Under the pieces are notes generated by a model that was not told where the DNA came from, ran no database searches, and saw only the letters and a list, made by a program, of their open reading frames with translations. Below, piece after piece: positions 8,376 through 16,969 of a stretch of DNA of 64,000 nucleotides (positions within the stretch are counted from its first letter, which is position 1; every line of letters begins with the position of its first letter). Source of the DNA: Natronosalvus halobius (GTDB taxonomy: Archaea; Halobacteriota; Halobacteria; Halobacteriales; Natrialbaceae). Location: the NCBI RefSeq assembly GCF_024138145.1, contig NZ_CP099997.1, positions 2,294,001-2,358,000 on the forward strand, in the 5' to 3' direction. The position numbers were made by a program, and so were the translations under genes.

Positions 8376-9527
8376 TTAATCTGCCGTCTCCGATTTCGAC
8401 GCCGCCTCGCTCTCCGCCGATTCGCCGGCCAGCGGTAACGTGAACGCAAACGTCGACCCCTCCCCGGGTTCGGACTCCACCCAGATGCGCCCGTCGTGGC
8501 AATCGACGATGCGCTTACTCAGCGCCAGTCCGATCCCCGTCCCCGGATGTTCGTCGCGGGTGTGGAGTCGCTCGAACACGTCGAAGATCCGATCCTGGTT
8601 CTCCGGGCTGATGCCGAGCCCGTCGTCCGTCACGCTCACCTGGCACAGCTCCCCATCCTGTTCGGCGCCGATATGGACGGTCGGAGACTCCTCGTCGGTG
8701 TACTCCAGGGCGTTGCTCAACAGGTTCTGAAAGAGCTGTCGGAGCTGCTCGGCGTCGCCACGAACCATCGGAAGCGGGTCGACTCTGAGGTCCGCCTGGG
8801 ACTCCCCGATCTTCATCCGCAGATCCGAACGCACGTTCTCGACGACCGTCTCGAGGTCGACCGGTTCGAACGACCCCGACTCGGTGTCGACCCGCGAGTA
8901 CTCGAGGAGCGCCTTGATCATCCGATGCATGCGTTCGGCCCCGTCGACGGCGTACGCGAGGAACTCCTCGCCGTCCTCGTCGAGGTCGTCGCCGTACCGG
9001 CGTTCGATCAGCTGCAGGTAACTCGAGACCATCCGCAGGGGCTCCTGGAGGTCGTGGCTGGCCGCGTAGGCGAACTGCTCGAGTGCGCGGTTGGAGTCCT
9101 CGAGTCGGGTGACGTAGTGCATCAACTCGAGGGATTGCTGGCGCCGGGCGAGCAGCGAGTTGAGCTGTCGAACCAGCGGCTCACGCTCGATCGGCGCGGT
9201 GACGATCTCGTCGACCAGGAGCGAGTCGTCGTTCTCGTCCGGGTCGGGGAGGACGATTCGAGGGTTCGTCCGTTCCCGCCGGACGAGGACGACCGGGCAG
9301 AACGCCGGATCGCTCTTTTCGACGTGCTCTTCGAGGGGCGCGTGGTAATCGGGGAACGAGAAGTCGTCGACCAGGTATGCGTCGGCCTCGACCACCGACT
9401 CGTCGGTGAGCACCTCGTAGCGATCCTCGAGCAGGTGACGGACGGCCGCCCGGTTTCGGTCCTGGGAGATCAGGAGCTGAACGCGGCTTTCGGACCGTCG
9501 GTGCTCGACGCGGTTCGGGTTACTCAT
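8376..9527 (-). CDS. Sensor histidine kinase (HisKA + HATPase)
   Basis: 383 residues from ATG 9527. An alternative GTG at 9581 overlaps the stop of the upstream KaiC gene by four bases (GTGA) and would add 18 residues; I prefer the ATG but cannot decide. Residues 1-115 look like a response-regulator-like fold with poor acidic-pocket residues; then the HisKA H-box 'FAYAASHDLQEPLRMVSSYL' with the phospho-accepting His, followed by HATPase motifs: N-box 'QNLLSNALEYT', G1 'VTDDGLGIS', G2 'GTGIGLALSKRIV'. No membrane segment, so a cytosolic sensor. Located directly after the KaiC ATPase, which suggests a shared signalling pathway. Confidence 0.88.
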   Translation of the reverse strand: MSNPNRVEHRRSESRVQLLISQDRNRAAVRHLLEDRYEVLTDESVVEADAYLVDDFSFPDYHAPLEEHVEKSDPAFCPVVLVRRERTNPRIVLPDPDENDDSLLVDEIVTAPIEREPLVRQLNSLLARRQQSLELMHYVTRLEDSNRALEQFAYAASHDLQEPLRMVSSYLQLIERRYGDDLDEDGEEFLAYAVDGAERMHRMIKALLEYSRVDTESGSFEPVDLETVVENVRSDLRMKIGESQADLRVDPLPMVRGDAEQLRQLFQNLLSNALEYTDEESPTVHIGAEQDGELCQVSVTDDGLGISPENQDRIFDVFERLHTRDEHPGTGIGLALSKRIVDCHDGRIWVESEPGEGSTFAFTLPLAGESAESEAASKSETAD

Positions 9528-9577
9528 TGGTCGTGTGTTCCAGCTGGTGGAGGGCTGTCGATCGACTCGGGCCTCGG

Positions 9578-11050
9578 TCACTCATCCTGCGCCAGGTCGC
9601 GAATATCGCTCATACGGGGGTTCCCCTGGAGCACGCCGTGGAGTCCGGAGAGCGGGTCGCCGACCCGGAGGCCGTCGTCGGTGATCTCGAACTCCCGGAG
9701 ACTGTGCTCGAACCCGCCGGTTCGTTTCTTCAGGACGCCGATGACCTTCCGCAGTCGACCGTCCATCTCGACGTAGCTCATAAACATGAGGTTGTCAGCC
9801 AGGTAGCTGATGTTCGGGCTCGTCGCCGTCGAGATACCGGTGATCTCGGAGATCTCGTTCGTGAAGATAACCGTCACGCCCTCGTTTTTGAGGTAACGGG
9901 TCAGGCCGTGAAGCTTTCGAATCAGTTCTGACTCCTCACCCTGAACCGAGATCGTGTAGCCGTCGATACCGTCGATGAACACGACGTCGGTTCCCTCAGT
10001 CTCGACCTGCTCGATGACTCGGTGAGCGAACTCCTCGCTCGAGAGGGTGAGTGGTTCTACCTGCTCGATCGTGAGATCACCCGATTCGCGCATGTCGCCG
10101 ATGGGGAACCCGATCGATTTGGTTCGGTGACAGTAGGTCTCGATGCTCTCCTCGAAGAGGTAGGCCGCACAGGTCATCCCCTCCTCGACCGCCCTGGTCA
10201 CGAACTGCGTCCCGACGGTCGTCTTCCCGACGCCAGAGGGGCCGCTGATGAACGTGACCGTCCGTTGCTCGAACCCGCCCTCGAGCAGGTCGTCGAGTTC
10301 GTCGACTCCCGACCGAAGCGGAGTCGGATCGAACGTCGTCTCTTCGTGCACGGGAACGACGTCCGGGTAGACCTCGATCCCGTGTTGGCGGATCTCGAGA
10401 CCGTGTTCTCCCTCCATCTGGCCGAGCGCGCGGTGTTTCGCGGGGGTGATGCGTCGTCCATCGATCCCGCGAGTGAGTTCGATGATCCCGTCGCTCAGCG
10501 AACGAACCTCGGCGTCGGACTTTTCGTCGTAGGACGTGGGCGCCGTGGCGACGACCGTGATGTCGCGCTGTTTGAGGAAACGCATGAACGCGAGCATCCG
10601 CTTGCGGAACTGATAGCCGCTCGACTCGACGTACCGGAGCTGGGTAATCGGGTCGAGGACGACCCGCGTCGGATCGATCTCCTTGATCGCGTCGTGAATA
10701 TCGCGGGTGTACTGCTCTTGCTCGAGGTCGCTCGGGTGAACCAGGTCGTAGGCCTCGTCCTGGGTGAAGAAGTCCGATTCGGGCCCCAGGTCGAGGAATT
10801 CGGCATCCCTGACGTCGATTCCGACGGCCAGCCCGTTCGAGACAATTTCCTCTTGGGATTCCTCGCCGTGGATACACAGCACGGTCTCTCCCTCGTCCAG
10901 CCCAGCCTCGAGGAAGTGCATACCGAGAAGCGTCTTCCCCGTGCCCGGTTCGCCCTGAACGAGATACATACGACCACGGACGAATCCGCCGTTCAGAAGC
11001 GTATCGAGGCCATCAATTCCCGATCGGATCGTTGAGATGGACGCCGACAT
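9578..11050 (-). CDS. KaiC-family ATPase with two KaiC domains
   Basis: 490 residues from ATG 11050, chosen because a TATA-like GGTTTTATC lies 30-37 bases upstream (frame open to 11101). Two RecA/KaiC domains: the first has Walker A 'GEPGTGKT' at residues 33-40 and a paired-Glu motif 'HGEESQEE'; the second has Walker A 'SGPSGVGKTT' near residue 265-275 and 'YLFEESIE'. Both therefore keep ATPase residues. Haloarchaeal KaiC-like proteins of this size are usually partners of histidine kinases; the kinase gene follows with a stop/start overlap or close spacing. No KaiA or KaiB is present, so a clock role is not implied. Confidence 0.9.
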   Translation of the reverse strand: MSASISTIRSGIDGLDTLLNGGFVRGRMYLVQGEPGTGKTLLGMHFLEAGLDEGETVLCIHGEESQEEIVSNGLAVGIDVRDAEFLDLGPESDFFTQDEAYDLVHPSDLEQEQYTRDIHDAIKEIDPTRVVLDPITQLRYVESSGYQFRKRMLAFMRFLKQRDITVVATAPTSYDEKSDAEVRSLSDGIIELTRGIDGRRITPAKHRALGQMEGEHGLEIRQHGIEVYPDVVPVHEETTFDPTPLRSGVDELDDLLEGGFEQRTVTFISGPSGVGKTTVGTQFVTRAVEEGMTCAAYLFEESIETYCHRTKSIGFPIGDMRESGDLTIEQVEPLTLSSEEFAHRVIEQVETEGTDVVFIDGIDGYTISVQGEESELIRKLHGLTRYLKNEGVTVIFTNEISEITGISTATSPNISYLADNLMFMSYVEMDGRLRKVIGVLKKRTGGFEHSLREFEITDDGLRVGDPLSGLHGVLQGNPRMSDIRDLAQDE

Positions 11051-11079
11051 AGACGACGGGACACTACGAGAAGGGTGAG

Positions 11080-11086
11080 ATAAAAC
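11080..11086 (-). promoter_or_regulatory. TATA-like box of the KaiC gene
   Basis: TTTTATC on the minus strand, 30-36 bases before ATG 11050. It lies in a 278-base divergent promoter region shared with the SpoIIM-family gene. Confidence 0.5.
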
Positions 11087-11298
11087 CTGTGTGCTCCACA
11101 CCCTGAAAATCGTAACGAGCGACGGTTGTCACCGGTATTCGGCACAATCGATCGGGAATCGATGCAAGTGTGGTAGCAACCGCCACAGTCTCCGCATCGG
11201 TCGGACCGCCGGAGACACCACGACGTCGGACGCGATTGTGAGGATTCGCTACCCTCGAGACCCGCAGCGACCTTCATCGCGCCCGTTACAGTCGGCGG

Positions 11299-11305
11299 AT
11301 TTATC
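11299..11305 (+). promoter_or_regulatory. TATA-like box of the SpoIIM-family gene
   Basis: ATTTATC, 24-30 bases before ATG 11329, predicting a leaderless mRNA. Confidence 0.5.
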
Positions 11306-11328
11306 GCTTTGTTGACCGTACGTGACGT

Positions 11329-12153
11329 ATGGCGACACGTTCGCGACCGGCGACGGACTCGAGGGACGGGCCACTCGTGCTCGTGCTTGCGCTAGCGGTT
11401 CTAACGCTCCTGACGGCGCTGTACCTCCTGGTCACGGAATCGTCGATTCGACCGGCCGTCGGCGCGTCGCTCCTGGCGTTCGGGTTCGCCGCGTTCGCCG
11501 CCGTCGATCAATTGAGCGAGCGACGGGTGCTCGTAGCCCTCGAGGCAGGGTGGCGCGAGCACCGACCGTACGTCGGCTTCGCCGCCGCGACCTTCGCTAT
11601 TGGGATCCTCCTGGGAGTGCTCCTCTACGCGCTCGGGGTCGACCTGCTCGAGTTCGTGCTCGAGGCCCTCGGAGAGGAGTTCGTTGGCGACGAGGAACTC
11701 GAACCCGGTGCCGGATCGGGGTCCGGATCCCCCTCGATCGAACTGACGGCCGGACTGTTCGTCGTCAACAACTCGGGCCCCTTCGCGCTCGCCATTCTCG
11801 GCGCCGTCTCGCTCGGAGCGTTCACGCTTCTCATCATGGTTTTCAACGGCATCCTCATCGGAAATCTCGCCGTCGGCATCGGCGGTCAGATGGGGTACGC
11901 CGAGTTCGTCACCCTGCTCGTCCCCCACGGCGTGTTCGAACTCACCGCGCTCTTCATCGCCGCCGGCATCGGCTTCCGGCTCGTCCACCGGTTCGGTCAG
12001 CGTCTCCGCGGGAGCCGCGACTCGTTTCTCACGAAGCGGTACCTCTATCGGACCGGCCTGCTGGCGTGCTTCGGCTGGTTCCTGCTGGTACTTGCAGCGT
12101 TCGTCGAGGCGTACCTGACCATCGCCATCGCAGAAACACTCTTCGAAATCTGA
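11329..12153 (+). CDS. Stage II sporulation protein M (SpoIIM) family membrane protein
   Basis: 274 residues, start ATG 11329. Five or six hydrophobic segments. The diagnostic SpoIIM-family core is visible: 'FVVNNSGPFALAILGAVSLG', then 'FNGILIGNLA', then 'LVPHGVFELTALFIAAGIGF' (PHG-x-x-E-L motif). Archaeal members of this family are membrane proteins of unknown role, unrelated to sporulation; an involvement in membrane remodelling or efflux has been suggested by fold. The N-terminal ~60 residues add two extra helices. It is transcribed divergently from the KaiC-kinase genes and converges with the next gene. Confidence 0.88.
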   Translation: MATRSRPATDSRDGPLVLVLALAVLTLLTALYLLVTESSIRPAVGASLLAFGFAAFAAVDQLSERRVLVALEAGWREHRPYVGFAAATFAIGILLGVLLYALGVDLLEFVLEALGEEFVGDEELEPGAGSGSGSPSIELTAGLFVVNNSGPFALAILGAVSLGAFTLLIMVFNGILIGNLAVGIGGQMGYAEFVTLLVPHGVFELTALFIAAGIGFRLVHRFGQRLRGSRDSFLTKRYLYRTGLLACFGWFLLVLAAFVEAYLTIAIAETLFEI

Positions 12154-12216
12154 TCGGCTGATCGCCGGGGCGGGTTCCGGGATTGGTGAGACCAGCAACT
12201 GCGGCGTCCTGGACGC

Positions 12217-12654
12217 TCACTCTCGAGGCGAATCGTCCACCGGAACCTCCCTGTCGTCGGTCGTCACCGGTACGGCCACGGACCCCGGTGGCGCGTCAGT
12301 CACCGTCGCCGTCACCGTCGTCTCCTCGAGGTCCGCTTCGGACTCAAGGACCTCGTAGCCGTCGTCCGTCTCGACGGCGACCGCGACGTCGGTCGGACTG
12401 GCTCCCGGCGGTAGTTCCGAGGGATCGTACGGGAGTTCGATGCGGCAGGCCACGAGTCCCTCGACCTCGTCGACGGCGTTCAGTTCGACCGGATCGCCCA
12501 GCGCGCCGGGCGGGGCCTCCGTATCGGATTCGACGATTTCGACGGCGTCGGGGACCGAGGAGGCGACCAGTTCCAGGCGAGCGGTCGTTCCGGGAGCGGT
12601 CCGCTCGAGCGTCCGTTCGATGATGTCCTGTGGATCGTAGCCGGGAATGGGCAT
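12217..12654 (-). CDS. Haloarchaeal hypothetical protein, all-beta, acidic
   Basis: 145 residues, start ATG 12654. I do not recognise the family. It looks like repeated beta-strands rich in Val, Glu and Asp ('TARLELVASSVPDAVEIVES', 'VACRIELPYDPSELPPGA', 'TTVTATVTDAPPGSVAVPV') with no cysteines and no signal peptide, so a small cytosolic beta-sandwich is likely. It lies between the SpoIIM gene, which it converges with, and a universal stress protein gene that is 72 bases upstream on the same strand. Confidence 0.6.
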   Translation of the reverse strand: MPIPGYDPQDIIERTLERTAPGTTARLELVASSVPDAVEIVESDTEAPPGALGDPVELNAVDEVEGLVACRIELPYDPSELPPGASPTDVAVAVETDDGYEVLESEADLEETTVTATVTDAPPGSVAVPVTTDDREVPVDDSPRE

Positions 12655-12726
12655 GGACCAATGTTCGAGCGTAATCGCCGTAGTTCCCCGGCGTGCTATC
12701 GCGTGGTTGGTCGTCCGCGGCCGCGG

Positions 12727-13185
12727 TCAGACCGAAAGCACCGGCTGACTCGCGTACGAGAGGACGTACTCGGCGGCCTTCTCGAGGACCTCCGTCGGCG
12801 CGTCGGTCACGGACTCGCGCGGGAGCACGATGAAGTCGGCGTCGACGGACTCGGCGGCGTCGAGGACGACGCTTCCAGGATGGCGCGTCTTGATCGACGG
12901 CGAGAAGCCGTGGGCCGTCGACGTCGAGAACTGGACGTCGTAGGCGTCGGTCACGCCTGCGACCTCCTCGAGGAAGCCCTGGGTATTCTCGGCGACGTCG
13001 GCTTCGGTGACGACGCCCGAATCCATGCCGTGAACGACCTCCCGGCCGAGGACGAACAGGACGTGGACAGTGGCGTCGTATCGGTCGGCGATGGCGACGG
13101 CGTACTCGACGGCGGTAGCGGAGTCCTCGCTGCCGTCGACGGGGGCGAGCACGGTGTCGACGGTGAGCGGATCGCTGACGTCCAT
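12727..13185 (-). CDS. Universal stress protein, non-ATP-binding type
   Basis: 152 residues from ATG 13185; the frame is open far upstream to 13881 but only as the antisense of the next gene. UspA fold: 'TVLAPVDGSEDSATAVEYAV' at the N-terminus, 'YDATVHVLFVL', and 'ESVDADFIVLPRE'. The C-terminal nucleotide loop G-2x-G-9x-G(S/T) is missing (sequence runs 'PRESVTDAPTEVLEKAAEYV'), so it should belong to the UspA group that does not bind ATP. It is divergent from a second Usp gene with an intact loop; the pair may share one regulatory region. Confidence 0.88.
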   Translation of the reverse strand: MDVSDPLTVDTVLAPVDGSEDSATAVEYAVAIADRYDATVHVLFVLGREVVHGMDSGVVTEADVAENTQGFLEEVAGVTDAYDVQFSTSTAHGFSPSIKTRHPGSVVLDAAESVDADFIVLPRESVTDAPTEVLEKAAEYVLSYASQPVLSV

Positions 13186-13394
13186 ACGGCCAGTGGGTGT
13201 GCCGGTGGCAAAAAACCAACCGTCTCCACGCTCGGGCGGTCGTCCGTCGGCCGCGCTGTCGAGACGCGCCCACCGTCGACGGGAGTGTCGAAACGCGCCC
13301 TTCGTCTTCGAGATATGGAGACGCGCCGTTCGCTCGAGGCATCGATTCCGACCGATCGGTTCCGACTGACACCGCACCAGCGACGTTCGAATGC

Positions 13395-13402
13395 GTTTAT
13401 AG
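13395..13402 (+). promoter_or_regulatory. TATA-like box of the second universal stress protein gene
   Basis: GTTTATAG, 24-31 bases before ATG 13426, predicting leaderless transcription and supporting that start over longer in-frame options. Confidence 0.55.
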
Positions 13403-13425
13403 GCCCGGAGGGGAAACGTACGACC

Positions 13426-13920
13426 ATGTTCGACACGGTCGTCGTCGCGACGGACGGGTCCGAGAGCGTCGAGCGCGCCGTCGAGGTCGGCATCGACCTC
13501 GCCGCCCGGTTCGGCGCCGACGTACACGCCCTCTCGGTCGTCGACGCCAGCGAAGTCGACGCCTCGCCCGAACAGCTCCGCGAGGAGTTCCGAACCGCCC
13601 TCGAGACCCACGCCGAAGGCGCGCTCTCGAGCGTTCGCGACGAGGCCGGTCCCGGAATCACGACCGCGGTCCGGGAGGGGCGTCCGGCCCCCGAAATCGT
13701 CACGTACGCGCGCGAGCAGGACGCGGACCTGATCGTCACCGGCACGCGCGGTCGCCACGGCGAGAACCGGCTGCTGCTGGGGAGCGTCGCCGAGCGCGTC
13801 GTCCGCACGTCGCCGATCCCGATCCTGACGGTCAGACAGCTCCCCGACGCGGACGGTGAACACGAAAACGAACACGAACACGAGGGATCGGCTGCCGGGA
13901 GCGGTCAGGCGACGAGCTGA
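13426..13920 (+). CDS. Universal stress protein, ATP-binding type
   Basis: 164 residues from ATG 13426. UspA fold with N-terminal 'TVVVATDGSESVERAVEV' and an intact ATP-binding loop 'GTRGRHGENRLLLGSVAERV' matching G-2x-G-9x-G(S/T) near residues 105-125. The C-terminus carries a His/Glu-rich tail ('EHENEHEHEG') beyond the usual domain end, possibly metal-binding or simply low complexity. Divergent from the non-ATP-binding Usp gene at 12727. Confidence 0.9.
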   Translation: MFDTVVVATDGSESVERAVEVGIDLAARFGADVHALSVVDASEVDASPEQLREEFRTALETHAEGALSSVRDEAGPGITTAVREGRPAPEIVTYAREQDADLIVTGTRGRHGENRLLLGSVAERVVRTSPIPILTVRQLPDADGEHENEHEHEGSAAGSGQATS

Positions 13921-13967
13921 TCCGAACCGGCCACATCCGGCGGTTACTTCCCTCCGGACCCCACAGG

Positions 13968-15203
13968 ATGGGTATGGACGCCGATCTCATCTCGAGTTCC
14001 GATCTTCCACTGGCTCGCAAATCTGTACTCCCGGGCACCGGCTTCTTCCTGCCCGACGACGTCGAGGACGACCTCGAAGAGCAGCAAGCGCGGGCCGCCC
14101 TCGAGGGCGCCGAGGTCGCCGTCGTCGCGGACCCGGACGCCGACGGACTGGCCTGCGTGGCCATGATTCGCGAGGCGTACGACGACGTGCAGGTGGTTCC
14201 GGAGCCGTCGACGGACGACCGGGACGAGGAAGAAGGTGACGGGGTTGATGACGGTGACGCAGATGCCGTCACCGACCCCCTCGATGAACTCGAACCGACC
14301 CCCCACCGCGTCGCCCTGCTCCCCGCGAGCCCTCACAACGTCGAGGAGGCTCTCGAGCGGGTCGCCGCCTACGCCGAACCGGGAATCGACTGTTTCGTCT
14401 GTGATCTCTGCCCGGATCGTTACGAGTACGTCGAGGACGAACTCGCGGCGCTGCTCGAGGTCGCCGGCGACGTCTCGTGGTACGACCACCACCAGTGGGA
14501 CGATGCCGTCGCTGAAGCGGTCAGGGACGCGGGCGTCGACCTCGTCGTCGGTGACTCCGAGGAGGAGTGCACCGCCGACGTGACCCTCCGGTCGCTCGCC
14601 TACGACTTCGATCGGAAGTACGAAACCCTCGCGGCCGTCACCCGCGATCACGACCTCTGGCTCCGCGAGGACCCGCGAAGCGACGACCTGGCCGACTACG
14701 CCTACTGGACGAACCCCGCTGAGTACGTCGAAGTCGTCCGGGAGTACGGCGTCGACTTCCCCGCGTGGGTGCGCGAGTTCATCACCGAGCGCCGCGTCGA
14801 GAAGGAGGCCCTGATCGAGCAGGCAGTCGGCCGCGCGAAGTTTCACGACGTCGGTGGCTACACCGTCGGCGTCACCTACGGCCGCTGTTCCCAGAACGAG
14901 GTCGCCGAGGCCATGCGCGAAGAGGGCGCCGACGCCTCCGTCGTCGTCAAACCCGCCGGGTCGGCCTCGATTCGCGGCACCGACGAATTCGACCGCTGCC
15001 ACGAGGTCGCGGGACGGGTCAACGGCGGCGGCCACCCGAAAGCCGCGGGCTGTAAGCCCGACATCTACGACGACATGCTCGACTACGCCCACCACTGGAC
15101 GACCCGCGGCGCGGTCACGAAACAGGTCATCCTGGAGGCGTTCGAGGACGTTGTCGAGAGTTCGAGTGCGGAGACCGCGGATGACGACGAACTCGAGGAG
15201 TGA
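13968..15203 (+). CDS. DHH/DHHA1-family phosphoesterase (RecJ/NrnA-like)
   Basis: 411 residues; ATG 13968 used, ATG 13974 equally possible. DHH superfamily signatures in order: 'VVADPDADGLACVAMI' (DxDADG, residues about 45-60), 'YDHHQWDDAV' (the DHH motif near residue 170), and DHHA1 C-terminal 'NGGGHPKAAGC' near residue 350. An acidic insertion of about 30 residues lies between the first motifs ('DDRDEEEGDGVDDGDADA'). Members cleave phosphodiester bonds in single-stranded nucleic acids, oligoribonucleotides or cyclic/linear dinucleotides with Mn2+; which substrate applies cannot be told from sequence. It begins 47 bases after the Usp gene. Confidence 0.88.
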   Translation: MGMDADLISSSDLPLARKSVLPGTGFFLPDDVEDDLEEQQARAALEGAEVAVVADPDADGLACVAMIREAYDDVQVVPEPSTDDRDEEEGDGVDDGDADAVTDPLDELEPTPHRVALLPASPHNVEEALERVAAYAEPGIDCFVCDLCPDRYEYVEDELAALLEVAGDVSWYDHHQWDDAVAEAVRDAGVDLVVGDSEEECTADVTLRSLAYDFDRKYETLAAVTRDHDLWLREDPRSDDLADYAYWTNPAEYVEVVREYGVDFPAWVREFITERRVEKEALIEQAVGRAKFHDVGGYTVGVTYGRCSQNEVAEAMREEGADASVVVKPAGSASIRGTDEFDRCHEVAGRVNGGGHPKAAGCKPDIYDDMLDYAHHWTTRGAVTKQVILEAFEDVVESSSAETADDDELEE

Positions 15204-15632
15204 ATCAGAGCGGGGTGATACGCTCCCTGCGTCCCCACGTGTACGGCTGTCCGCCGTTTGTCGTTCCGTTCACGAGTTCGTGACTGAATATGCGGAATCC
15301 TCTTCGGTCGCCAATTCTCTTCCCTCGCGGAACGACCTGGCGGAACAACCCGGAGACGGCGAGGTCGTCGCTCCGGAGCTCGATCCGGAGACGCACAACG
15401 ATCCAAACGAATCGAAGTGAGTTCGTCGCGCAGCGACGCGCAGCGACGCGCACTAACCCTCCAATCAACGATGAACGCGCGGTAAAGAGGAAAAACGTCG
15501 GCCGTCGTCGGGCGGCTTGCTGCGTGTAAAACCGTGGTAACTCGGGGTTACGGCTACAGGTTTTCGTCGTCCCGACGGGTGCAAGCGCTGCCGTTATTCT
15601 TAACCGGGCTACAGGTCTGGATGGAGTTCATC
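15204..15632. other. Intergenic region, no gene recognised
   Basis: 429 bases between the DHH gene and the SPW protein. Contains a short direct repeat (three GCGCAGCGAC-like units, about 15426-15451) and, near 15594-15602, a TTATTCTTA element that could be the TATA box of the SPW gene. Weak ORFs here lack haloarchaeal codon bias. Confidence 0.5.
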
Positions 15633-16070
15633 ATGAGCAATACACCGACTGACACCGAATCGAGCGGTCGCCGCGAGTCTGCGCGAAATACTATAAACAC
15701 GGACGTCATGCAGTGGCTGAGCGCCCTGGTCGCACTAATCGGCCTGTACGTCGTCGCGTCGCCGTTCATCTTCGAAGCGACGGACACAGCGATCTGGAAC
15801 GACACACTCATCGGAACGGCGGTTTTCCTGCTCGCTGGGTACAACTTCTACCGCCTTTCGAGGGATCGACTGGCGAGCGTCGGCGCCGCATCGCTGACCG
15901 TCCTGCTCGGCCTGTGGTTGTTGATCGCGCCCTCGTTCATCGAGATGGGGAGTGACCAACTAGCGACCGGCACCGCCATCTCCGGGGCGCTCGTGGCCCT
16001 CCTCTCGGCGTACAACGCGTACGCCAACAACAAGGCCGACGCGCCCGATCGCACTCGCGCTCGCGCCTGA
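15633..16070 (+). CDS. SPW-repeat membrane protein
   Basis: 145 residues. ATG 15633 is chosen because GGAG at 15623-15626 sits 6-7 bases before it; ATG 15621 is four codons upstream. Four hydrophobic helices form two SPW-type repeats: the first is 'MQWLSALVALIGLYVVASPF' followed by 'IWNDTLIGTAVFLLAGYNFY', the second 'GLWLLIAPSFIE' followed by 'LATGTAISGALVALLSAYNA'. The tryptophan of the name motif is missing in both. Function unknown; commonly small integral membrane proteins of haloarchaea. Confidence 0.82.
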   Translation: MSNTPTDTESSGRRESARNTINTDVMQWLSALVALIGLYVVASPFIFEATDTAIWNDTLIGTAVFLLAGYNFYRLSRDRLASVGAASLTVLLGLWLLIAPSFIEMGSDQLATGTAISGALVALLSAYNAYANNKADAPDRTRARA

Positions 16071-16303
16071 GACGGTCGGCCTTCCGCTTTCGGTGATCGT
16101 GTAGTAAGCCCGGCCACGAGCGGGCGTTTCGTACATCGATACGTCCAGGAAGCCAGTTGAGACCGCAGGAGGAGTACAAGGAATACGATAGTTTCTATAG
16201 CATTTCTCGAGTCAACTCGTTCGCTCGATGAACGCGTCGAAGTTACGCGACGAGTGAAAGAATAGCGGCCACGAAACGAGTCGGGAAGCGAGAGTCGAAC
16301 CGA

Positions 16304-16885
16304 CTACGGCGCTTCGTTCGTCTCGATCGAGAACTCTCCGCGTGGGTAGCCGACGCACGTAAGGACGTACCCCTCACCCATCTCGTTCTCGTCGAGCATC
16401 TGCTGGTTGTCGTGTTCGATGAGTTCGTTCGCATCACCGGAAATCTTGGCCGAACAGGAGACGCAACTGCCCTCGCGGCAGGCGTAGGGCAGGTCCCAGC
16501 CCTGGTCTTCGCCCTGGTCGAGCAGCGGTTCGTTGTTCGCGACCTCGATCGTTTCGCCTTCCTTGACCCACTCGACCTCGTAGTACTCGATTTCGTCCTC
16601 GGGGATGTCCCCCGGGCCCGAGGCGGCCTCGCTCTCGCCCTCACCGCCCTCGAGTTCGCCGCCTGCTTCCCCGCCACCGACGGCCGCGACGGCGCCACCG
16701 CCGCCGATGGCCCGGTTCATCGGTTCCGGGAAGTCCGTCTCGGGGACGCTCTTCGCACGGTGTTCGAGGACGTCCTGGGAGATGTCCTCGGTCGGGCGCC
16801 ACGGGGTCCCGCGGGCGAAGTGAAGCACGGTCGCCCCGAGGGTCAGGGTGAGCCCGATGATGAGCCCCATCTGGCTATAGTCCAT
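16304..16885 (-). CDS. Membrane-anchored plant-type [2Fe-2S] ferredoxin
   Basis: 193 residues from ATG 16885. The C-terminal half is a plant-type ferredoxin with ligands C136, C141, C144 and C177 (CREGSCVSC ... LTC). N-terminally it has one hydrophobic helix at about residues 7-23, then a basic/aromatic stretch and a Gly/Glu-rich linker (residues 60-95), which ordinary haloarchaeal ferredoxins lack. It is therefore probably a membrane-tethered electron carrier with the cluster in the cytosol. It lies 84 bases before the 3' end of tgtA on the same strand; no dedicated redox partner is adjacent. Confidence 0.9.
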   Translation of the reverse strand: MDYSQMGLIIGLTLTLGATVLHFARGTPWRPTEDISQDVLEHRAKSVPETDFPEPMNRAIGGGGAVAAVGGGEAGGELEGGEGESEAASGPGDIPEDEIEYYEVEWVKEGETIEVANNEPLLDQGEDQGWDLPYACREGSCVSCSAKISGDANELIEHDNQQMLDENEMGEGYVLTCVGYPRGEFSIETNEAP

Positions 16886-16969
16886 ATGCGTGGGATTTGG
16901 GTGCAGTGATTTATGTGTGTTGCTCTTTCCTCGAACGGCGTTTCGAGGGCGGTCTGGACACCGACGGCA

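Noticed and set aside
13186-13881. Upstream extension of the minus-strand universal stress protein
   Set aside because: Extension is simply the antisense of the second Usp gene; the Usp fold begins at ATG 13185.
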